From Nocardia seriolae NBRC 15557 (GTDB lineage Bacteria > Actinomycetota > Actinomycetes > Mycobacteriales > Mycobacteriaceae): a stretch of 32,288 bases of DNA. The notes below the pieces were generated by a model. It worked only from the letters and a program-made list of their open reading frames with translations. It searched no databases and was not told the origin of the DNA. How positions within the stretch are numbered: position 1 is the stretch's first letter; every line of letters begins with the position of its first letter. Shown here one piece after another: positions 14,939-21,343 of this stretch. The stretch is taken from contig NZ_BJWY01000090.1 of NCBI RefSeq assembly GCF_007990715.1, positions 1-32,288 on the forward strand, written 5' to 3'. Made by a program: the position numbers and the translations under genes.

Positions 14939-15328
14939 TCACGGTAGCGAGGCGATCTTCACCGGGATGGCGATGTTCTCGTCGGTGTAGTAGATGGCGC
15001 ACACCCGGTGATAGCCGTCCGCGATCACCATGGGCGCGTTCTTGCGGAAGTCGCCGCGCACCACCAGGATCGGCGAGAGCGCCTTGCCCGCCACGATCTT
15101 CTGCAGATCGCGCCGCACGTACGGGTTCGAGGTGGGCAGGGCGTCCAGCTGCGAGGCGCGCAGCAGATCCTTGGCCTTCTTGTGCACCACCGGCGCGTCG
15201 CGCAATTCCTGGATCACCGCGTCGATGACCGCGGGCTCCGCCAGCATCTCGAGGTAGTCCGCGGCGGCCGGATAGTCGTGCTCGTCCGGCACCTTCTTCC
15301 ACTTCACCGTGATCACTGGGTCCGCCAT
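14939..15328 (-). CDS. ParB/sulfiredoxin-fold-like small protein
   Basis: A 129-residue cytoplasmic protein seen in many actinomycetes and uncharacterised as far as I know. The C-terminal half contains LSPILVVRGDFRKNAPMVIA and then DGYHRVCAIYYTDENIAIPV. The D-G-Y-H-R-x-x-A motif is the signature of the ParB-nuclease/sulfiredoxin nucleotide-binding fold. The N-terminal half (EMLAEPAVIDAVIQELRDAP, KAKDLLRAS) is helical. ATG 15328 has CAGGA upstream and lies 14 bases after the KS-AT-KR stop; its own stop is 12 bases before the antiporter start. It lacks the helix-turn-helix of chromosome-partition ParB, so a role in partition is not supported. Confidence 0.75.
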   Translation of the reverse strand: MADPVITVKWKKVPDEHDYPAAADYLEMLAEPAVIDAVIQELRDAPVVHKKAKDLLRASQLDALPTSNPYVRRDLQKIVAGKALSPILVVRGDFRKNAPMVIADGYHRVCAIYYTDENIAIPVKIASLP

Positions 15329-15342
15329 GGAGCAATCCTGCC

Positions 15343-18066
15343 CTAGGCGGCGGGCCCGACCTCCCATTCCACGCAAATGACGCGCCGATCCGCCTGCGCC
15401 GCCGCCAGTTTCCGCACCGCCTCCGACTCGGCCGGGCCGGGAACCGGGGTCAGCACCACGGTGAAATCCGCCGGATCCGCCGCCGTCAGCTCCAGCAGAT
15501 TCGCGGCGGCCGCCAGGCGGGCCTCCCCCGACGCGTGCACCACACCCCGAATCGCCGACCCGCACTCGCGAATGTCCTGCAGCGCGGTCGCCAGATCCGT
15601 CCGATCCGCGCCGTCGCAGCGCATCACCACGATCCGGTCCTCCATCCCCGCGAGGCTCTCCGGCAGCGGCCGCGGAGTCCGGGTCAGCACCACCACGTCC
15701 CGCGCCCCGGCCTCCAGCAGCCACCGCACCGCCGCCTCCCCCTGCGCCCCCAGCCCACCCGCGACCACGTACGCCCCCTCCGGCCGGATTTCGACCGACG
15801 GGAAGGCCGGGGCCGTCGAGGAGCCCCCGGCCCACAGCCGCTCGCCGTCGAAATCCTTTCTGCGCCACTGCCGCTGCGGTGGCGCGGTGGTGTGCGGCCC
15901 GAGCGCCGTCCAGTCCACGGCCCGCCCCTCCAGATACAGCCGCGCGACGGTGCGTAGGAAGCTGCCCGCCTCGTCCTCCCGCGCCAGTACCGCATGCGCG
16001 CCATCGCGCAACGCGGCCCGCTCCCGGACCGCATTGGTCAGCACGGGACCGGGACCGATCTCCAGCACGGTCGAGATCCCCTCCGTGACAGCACGTTCCA
16101 ATGCCGCCGCCAATTCGACGGTGCCGCATGCATTGTCCGCCCAGTACTCAGCATCGAGCCGGACGTCCGGGCGCTGTCCACCGCTGACGGCCGCGGCGGT
16201 CACTCCGGATGGGCCGGGTGGGGCGGAGGCCGCTGCGCCGGGGCCACCGGCCGAATTCGGGGCGAGCCGGTCGGCCCGTGGGGTGAGGTCCTCGGCCGTG
16301 TGAAGCACCAGGCCACGGTGGGTGGTCGAATACAACGGTCGCCGGGGCGAACTCGGCGCGAGATCGTCCAGCTCACTGCGCAGTTCGGCGGCGCGGGCGC
16401 GGACCTTCGGCAGATGGACAGGCGCGGGCACGGCCTCGGCCGGGATGCGCTGGGCGAAGATGGCGCGCCGGTGCGCGCGCCGCACCAGCGCGTCCACATA
16501 GCGCGGCTCGCCGGACACGGTGACGGTGGTCGGCCCGTCCACCGCCGCCACCGCGACATCGGCCCGCATGGGTTCGACCAGGCGCATCACCTCCGCCGGC
16601 GTCGCCTCCAGCACGGCGGCGGCTCCGGCCGCCCCCGCCCGCTCGATCAACCGCGCCCGCGCCAACACAACCCGCGCCCCGGCCCCCAACTCCAGCGCAC
16701 CACTCGACACCGCCGCCGCGACCTCTCCCACCCCGTGCCCGGCGACGCCATCCGCCCGAATCCCCCAGGATTCCACCAACTCGGCCAACGCCACCTGAAA
16801 CACGAACAGCGACGCGTGCGCGAAAACCATCTCACCCCAGCCCTCGTCGCCACCGAAGCCGGTCTCACCACCGGGGTCCATCGCACCATGTCCCGCGCTG
16901 CACGCTGACTCTCCGGTCGAACCGCCGCCGGGATGGGAGGTTCGTCGGAATCCGTTGCGCGGCGTCCATACTCGCGGGCCGCCCGATTCGACTACGGCGT
17001 CCGTGGCGGCGGTGAGCGCGGTGGCGAAGACCGGGTAGCGGGCGGCGAGTGCGCGTCCCATGCGCGGGTGGTCGCCGGAGCCCGGGAACAGGAACAGGAT
17101 TTCTCCGGTGCGTTGTTCACGGACCGGGGCGAACACCTCGACCGGATCGTGCGGCCCGGGGTTCGCCGTGATCATTTGGGGCGCAGGTGCATTCGCCGCT
17201 GTGGCCGCGATGCGGCGGGACAGGGCGCGCAATCGGGCCGCGGCTTCGGAGCCGTCGCGGGCCAGGATTGCGGCGCGGGTGCCTTCCGGGATCAGTCGGG
17301 CGGTGGCGGCGGCGAATTCGCGCACCGAGCGGTAGGAGCCCGCGGCCACCGCCCAGCGCAGGGCGAGGTCGTGGATGGTGGCGGGGTCGCGGCCGGTGAC
17401 GGGGATTAGGATGGGGGGTTCGTCGCCGCGGTCGGGGAGGGTGCCGGGCTCGCCGCGTACGGGTTCGTCGAGGGCGATGTGCGGATCCAGGCCGCTCGCG
17501 TCCTGGAAGCCCAGGCCGGGGCCGGTGATGTCGGCGTAGCGGCGGGTGCGGGTGCGGGCGGCGTCGGCGGTGCGCTGGAGGATCAGGACGGTGCAGACAC
17601 CGGAACCGGTGCGGTGGCCCGGCATGCGGAGGTCTGAAATGTCCGGTAGGAGAGCCAGATCCACGCCGCCCGCGATGACGAACGGCACCGCCTCGTCGGC
17701 CAGCAGGCGCACGCCCATATCCACCGCGACCAGCGGCGAGGCGCGCTGACTGTCCACGGTGAGGCTGGGGCCGTGCAGCTCCAGCGCGCGCGAGAGGTGA
17801 TTGGCGGTATGGGTGCCACCGGCCGCACCGAAGACCACGGCGGCGTGGGATCCCGGTGCCAGGCAGCCCAATCCGGAGTCGTCGAGGGCCTCCACGGCCA
17901 CCTCGAGATTGGTGCGCTGGCGCGGGGTCAGACCTGCGGCCGCGAGGCGGTCCAGGCCGAACCACTCGTGGTCGAAGTCCGTACCTGTCGCCCGGCAGCC
18001 GACACCGACGATCGACACCCGTGGGAAGGGGGTGGGATCGGTCGATGCTCTCGTACTCTGCCGCAC
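15343..18066 (-). CDS. Shortened KS-AT-KR polyketide-synthase homologue without catalytic residues
   Basis: A 907-residue protein laid out like a type I polyketide-synthase module but apparently catalytically empty. A shortened ketosynthase (about 15-205, starting PRVSIVGVGCR) reads VDSQRASPLVAV where active enzymes read V-D-T-A-C-S-S-S: Cys replaced by Arg (about R108). Its His-containing C-terminal half is missing. After a KS-AT linker, the acyltransferase (about 320-680, LFLFPGSGD...) has GHGVGE instead of GHSxGE, so the nucleophile Ser is Gly (about 445). It also has a Gly/Ser-rich replacement just before it. A ketoreductase-like Rossmann start (AYVVAGGLGAQGEAA, GVVHASG) is cut short without the Ser/Tyr pair. 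No acyl-carrier domain exists. GTG 18066 is chosen because GGGAGGG lies seven bases upstream. It heads an operon with the ParB-like and antiporter genes. Confidence 0.85.
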   Translation of the reverse strand: MRQSTRASTDPTPFPRVSIVGVGCRATGTDFDHEWFGLDRLAAAGLTPRQRTNLEVAVEALDDSGLGCLAPGSHAAVVFGAAGGTHTANHLSRALELHGPSLTVDSQRASPLVAVDMGVRLLADEAVPFVIAGGVDLALLPDISDLRMPGHRTGSGVCTVLILQRTADAARTRTRRYADITGPGLGFQDASGLDPHIALDEPVRGEPGTLPDRGDEPPILIPVTGRDPATIHDLALRWAVAAGSYRSVREFAAATARLIPEGTRAAILARDGSEAAARLRALSRRIAATAANAPAPQMITANPGPHDPVEVFAPVREQRTGEILFLFPGSGDHPRMGRALAARYPVFATALTAATDAVVESGGPRVWTPRNGFRRTSHPGGGSTGESACSAGHGAMDPGGETGFGGDEGWGEMVFAHASLFVFQVALAELVESWGIRADGVAGHGVGEVAAAVSSGALELGAGARVVLARARLIERAGAAGAAAVLEATPAEVMRLVEPMRADVAVAAVDGPTTVTVSGEPRYVDALVRRAHRRAIFAQRIPAEAVPAPVHLPKVRARAAELRSELDDLAPSSPRRPLYSTTHRGLVLHTAEDLTPRADRLAPNSAGGPGAAASAPPGPSGVTAAAVSGGQRPDVRLDAEYWADNACGTVELAAALERAVTEGISTVLEIGPGPVLTNAVRERAALRDGAHAVLAREDEAGSFLRTVARLYLEGRAVDWTALGPHTTAPPQRQWRRKDFDGERLWAGGSSTAPAFPSVEIRPEGAYVVAGGLGAQGEAAVRWLLEAGARDVVVLTRTPRPLPESLAGMEDRIVVMRCDGADRTDLATALQDIRECGSAIRGVVHASGEARLAAAANLLELTAADPADFTVVLTPVPGPAESEAVRKLAAAQADRRVICVEWEVGPAA

Positions 18067-18205
18067 AGGGAAGCCCTCCCGTGTCCGCGCCCAAGCTGCC
18101 GGAGATCGCGCTGTCGGCCGTCGAGGTACCTCCGGCGATTCTGCCAAGATTTCGCCGTCGCCAGAAGGGCTTTCGGGTGTGGGGTCAGATTACCGCTGCC
18201 CGCGG

Positions 18206-18379
18206 TTATGAGGCCGTGGCCGTGCGCGTCGGAAAGGGACGGTCGAACTCCTCGGCCGTGGCATGCGCACTGAAGAACCGCAATGCTAGATTCACCGCGT
18301 CCTGTTCGGTGTACACACCCGAGATGGCCATGGTCCGGCGCAGCGCGTCGTCGTCGAGATAGATTCGAGTGATTGCCAT
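18206..18379 (-). CDS. Orphan VapB-type antitoxin-like protein
   Basis: A 57-residue protein resembling VapB antitoxins of the short ribbon-helix-helix-like group: MAITRIYLDDDAL (strand), RRTMAISGVYTEQDAVNLALRFF (helices), and a short polar tail. In complete systems VapB neutralises a PIN-domain ribonuclease encoded next to it and represses its own promoter. No PIN-domain gene is within reach on either side, so this copy is an orphan. ATG 18379 has GGAGG eight bases upstream. A perfect 14-base inverted repeat begins 11 bases before the start, where an antitoxin operator would be. It lies 139 bases upstream of the KS-AT-KR gene on the same strand and could be its regulator. Confidence 0.75.
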   Translation of the reverse strand: MAITRIYLDDDALRRTMAISGVYTEQDAVNLALRFFSAHATAEEFDRPFPTRTATAS

Positions 18380-18390
18380 TTCAGGCACCT

Positions 18391-18433
18391 CCGCCGCATC
18401 CGTCGTGTACTGAAAGCATGACGGATGCGGCGG
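18391..18433. promoter_or_regulatory. Perfect inverted repeat upstream of the VapB-like gene
   Basis: Arms CCGCCGCATCCGTC (18391-18404) and GACGGATGCGGCGG (18420-18433), 15-base loop. The arm nearer the gene abuts and partly contains its GGAGG ribosome-binding site (18387-18391), so the structure could act as a DNA operator or as an RNA hairpin limiting translation. Confidence 0.7.
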
Positions 18434-18454
18434 GCGCCGATACTCGAAATGACC

Positions 18455-18483
18455 AGAGCCCTTGGCGCGAAACCAAGGGCTCT
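18455..18483. terminator. Hairpin terminator behind the nitronate monooxygenase gene
   Basis: Perfect 11-bp stem AGAGCCCTTGG/CCAAGGGCTCT with loop CGCGAAA, 40 bases after the stop of the leftward gene at 18523. This is the layout of an intrinsic terminator, without a T-run on the transcribed side. Confidence 0.8.
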
Positions 18484-18522
18484 TTGTCGTAATTGTCTGG
18501 GACGTACGGACTTTCGCCGGAA

Positions 18523-19497
18523 TTATCCGAGCATGCCCGCGAGTCGTTCCCGGATCAGCGCCTCCGCCTCGGAAACCATCCGCGACACCAGCTCACCGCA
18601 GGTCGGGATGTCGTCGATGAGGCCCTGCACCTGACCGGCCGACCAGATGCCGGCGTCCAGATCGCCCTCCTCGAAGACGCGACGGCCGCGCGCACCGGCG
18701 ACCAGATCCCGCACGTACTCGAACTTGCCGCCCGCCTTCTCGATTTCGACGACCTTGCGGCTGATCTCATTGTCCGCCACCCGCGCGGTGTTGTGCATGG
18801 TGCGGAAGATGAGCTGGGTGGCGCGCTCGGAATTGGCGACGATCTGATCCTTGACCGTCTGGTGGATCGCCGACTCCTGGGTGCACATGAAGCGGGTGCC
18901 CATATTGACGCCGTCCGCGCCCAGCGCCAGTGCCGCGACCAGGCCGCGCGCGTCGGCGATGCCGCCGGAGGCGATGACCGGGATGTCGAGGGCCTTGGTG
19001 GCCGCCGGAATCAGGATCAGGCCCGGCACGTCGTCCTCGCCCGGGTGGCCCGCGCACTCGAAGCCGTCGATGGACACGCCGTCCACGCCGATCTTCTGCG
19101 CCTTGAGCGCGTGCCGGACGCTGGTGCACTTGTGCAGCACCTTGATTCCGGCTTCCTTGTAGTACGGCAGGAAGGGCTCCGGATTGGACCCGGCGGTCGC
19201 CACGATCTTCACGCCGGACTCGATGATCGCCTTGACGTAGTCCTGGTACGGCGGCGGGTTGATCGACGGCAGGATGGTGACGTTCACGCCGAAGGGCTTG
19301 TCGGTCAGCTCGCGCGCGCGGTCGATCTCGCGACGCAGGTCATCCGGGGTCGGCTGGGTGAGCGCGGTGATGATGCCGAGGCCGCCCGCCTCGGAGACGG
19401 CCGCCGCCAGTTCGGCGCGGCCGACCCACATCATGCCGCCCTGCACGATGGGGTGCTCGACCCCGAAGGTCTCGGTGAACCTGGTCTTCAGTGCCAT
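18523..19497 (-). CDS. Nitronate monooxygenase / 2-nitropropane dioxygenase-like FMN enzyme
   Basis: A 324-residue TIM-barrel FMN protein of the nitronate monooxygenase family, expected to oxidise alkyl nitronates or a related substrate. Visible motifs: the start HPIVQGGMMWVGRAELAAAVSEAGGLGII, the strand FGVNVTILPS, the catalytic-histidine region GFECAGHPGEDD (about H151), the phosphate-binding IPVIASGGIADARGLVAALALGADGV, and MGTRFMCTQESAIH. ATG 19497 has AGAGGAC upstream. Members near lipid genes in mycobacteria are often annotated simply as oxidoreductases, so the true substrate is open. It is transcribed away from fadD5 across a 283-base control region and ends in a strong hairpin. Confidence 0.88.
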   Translation of the reverse strand: MALKTRFTETFGVEHPIVQGGMMWVGRAELAAAVSEAGGLGIITALTQPTPDDLRREIDRARELTDKPFGVNVTILPSINPPPYQDYVKAIIESGVKIVATAGSNPEPFLPYYKEAGIKVLHKCTSVRHALKAQKIGVDGVSIDGFECAGHPGEDDVPGLILIPAATKALDIPVIASGGIADARGLVAALALGADGVNMGTRFMCTQESAIHQTVKDQIVANSERATQLIFRTMHNTARVADNEISRKVVEIEKAGGKFEYVRDLVAGARGRRVFEEGDLDAGIWSAGQVQGLIDDIPTCGELVSRMVSEAEALIRERLAGMLG

Positions 19498-19721
19498 TGA
19501 CGCTGTCCTCTCCCTGCCTCTCACGACTGCCCTGATACGCGCATAGTTGCATATGGGGCGACAACCCCGATGTGAGTCGGAGTTTGCAGTCTTGGTGGCC
19601 TGTTGGTGACATGCCCGTGGATAGGCGACAGGTCCGACCGGCCTCTCTTGCCCCTGAATACCTGCTCTGATCTGCTTATTGAATGAATGAGAACTTCCCG
19701 GCGAGACCTTCTCTGTAACCC

Positions 19722-19751
19722 TTGTCACGCTAGAAAGTTAAGCGGTATTCT
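19722..19751 (+). promoter_or_regulatory. Predicted promoter of fadD5
   Basis: TTGTCA (19722-19727) and TATTCT (19746-19751) are separated by 18 bases and lie 29 bases before the fadD5 ATG. This is a good match to a housekeeping sigma-factor promoter with a short leader containing the AAAGGA ribosome-binding site. Confidence 0.6.
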
Positions 19752-19780
19752 CACGGTCGATCAGCGTGAAAGGACACCGC

Positions 19781-21343
19781 ATGACCTTCCAGCCGCTAGA
19801 CGAGCCGATTCGGTCGCGTCGCAATCACTGGGTGAACCAGATCGCGACCCACGCGGCGATGCGGCCCGATCGCGTCGCCTTCAAGTTCAAGGGCGTGGAC
19901 ACCACCTGGAAGCAGCTGCACGAGCGGTCGGAGCGTTTCGCCGACGCGCTGTCCCGTCGAGGGGTCGGGTTCGGCGATCGTGTGCTCATCCTGGCGTTGA
20001 ACTACACCGAGTACATCGAGGCCGTCATGGGCATCAATGCCCTGGGCGCGATCGCGGTGCCGGTGAATTTCCGGCTCACCCCGCCCGAGGTGGCCTACAT
20101 CGTGGCCGACTCGGGCGCGAAAGCCATTGTCACCGACTCGATCCTGCGGCCGCTGGCCGTGGGCGTGGCGGGGCAGGCCCCGGAGCTCGGCACCGTCGTC
20201 GTGATCAACGGGCAGACCGGGGAGGGTGTGCTCGGCTACGAGGAATTCCTGGCCGAGACGGGCGAACCCCGTGCGCCGCTGGACATTCCGGAGGAGACGC
20301 CCTGCCTGATCATGTACACCTCGGGCACCACCGGCAGCCCCAAGGGCGCGGTGCTGACCCACGCGAACATGAGCGCGCAGGCCCTGACCTGTATCCGGGC
20401 CATGGAGATCACCCCGGATTCCATCGGCTTCTGCACCTCGCCGCTGTTCCACATCGCCGGATTGGGCAGTCTCACGCCGTATTTCATGCTCGGCGGCAAG
20501 ACCGTGCTGCACCCGCTGGGCGCGTTCGATGCCACCGAATTCCTCGACCAGGTCGAGAAGGAACAGGCCACCGCCGCCTTCTGCGTGCCGGTGCAATGGC
20601 AGCTCATCTGCGAGGAGCCGACGGTCAAGCAGCGCAAACTCGCGCTCCAGGCGCTGTGCTGGGGCGCGGCCCCGGCCTCGGACACCGTGCTGCGCGCCAT
20701 GGCCGACTGCTTCCCGAACGCCTTCAACGTGGCCGTCTTCGGGCAGACCGAGATGTCACCCATCACCTGCGTGCTGGAGGGCAAGGACGCGCTGCGCAAG
20801 ATCGGCTCGGTCGGCCACCCCATCCCCACCATCCAGGCCCGCGTGGTCGACGACGAGATGAACGACGTCGCCCCCGGCGAGATAGGCGAAATCGTCTACC
20901 GCGGACCGACTCTCATGCAGGGCTACTGGAATCGCCCCGAGGCCACCGCGGAGGCCTTCCACGGCGGCTGGTTCCACTCCGGCGACCTGGTCCGCCAGGA
21001 CGAGGAGGGCTTCATCTACGTGGTGGACCGCAAGAAGGACATGATCATCTCCGGTGGCGAGAACATCTACTGCGCCGAGGTGGAGAACGTCCTGTTCGCC
21101 CACCCCAAGATCCACGAGGCCGCCGTGGTGGCCCGCCCGCACGAGAAGTGGGGCGAGGTCCCGGTCGCCGTGGTCGCCCTGGTTCCCGGCGAGGACCTCA
21201 CCCTCGAGGAGCTGACACCGTTCCTCAACGACTCCCTGGCCCGCTACAAGCACCCCAAGCACCTGGTCATCGTCCCCGAACTGCCCCGCAATGCCAGCGG
21301 CAAGGTCGTGAAGGTCGAACTGCGCAAGCAGTATTCGGCCTAG
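19781..21343 (+). CDS. fadD5: Fatty-acid acyl-CoA synthetase, FadD5 type
   Basis: A 520-residue AMP-forming acyl-CoA ligase (ANL superfamily) that activates a fatty or other lipid acid with ATP and CoA. The P-loop motif IMYTSGTTGSPKGAVLTH (about 178-195), the LFHIAG segment, the FGQTEMSPITC motif, the hinge-region GWFHSGDLVRQDEEGFIYVVDRKKDMIISGGENIY, and the C-terminal lysine motif PRNASGKVVKVELR are all intact. The close run of matches (RRNHWVNQIATHAAMRPD, QTEMSP, VLTHANM) resembles remembered mycobacterial FadD5. ATG 19781 has AAAGGAC upstream; a GTG at 19766 is less likely. Unlike mycobacterial fadD5, no mce genes adjoin here. Its stop overlaps the convergent gene's stop within CTAG. Confidence 0.92.
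   Translation: MTFQPLDEPIRSRRNHWVNQIATHAAMRPDRVAFKFKGVDTTWKQLHERSERFADALSRRGVGFGDRVLILALNYTEYIEAVMGINALGAIAVPVNFRLTPPEVAYIVADSGAKAIVTDSILRPLAVGVAGQAPELGTVVVINGQTGEGVLGYEEFLAETGEPRAPLDIPEETPCLIMYTSGTTGSPKGAVLTHANMSAQALTCIRAMEITPDSIGFCTSPLFHIAGLGSLTPYFMLGGKTVLHPLGAFDATEFLDQVEKEQATAAFCVPVQWQLICEEPTVKQRKLALQALCWGAAPASDTVLRAMADCFPNAFNVAVFGQTEMSPITCVLEGKDALRKIGSVGHPIPTIQARVVDDEMNDVAPGEIGEIVYRGPTLMQGYWNRPEATAEAFHGGWFHSGDLVRQDEEGFIYVVDRKKDMIISGGENIYCAEVENVLFAHPKIHEAAVVARPHEKWGEVPVAVVALVPGEDLTLEELTPFLNDSLARYKHPKHLVIVPELPRNASGKVVKVELRKQYSA

Noticed and set aside
14939..16129. A 396-residue fusion of the ParB-like protein with an upstream Gly/Arg-rich domain
   Set aside because: The upstream part is an out-of-frame reading of the KS-AT-KR gene. 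ATG 15328 with its own ribosome-binding site gives the normal length.
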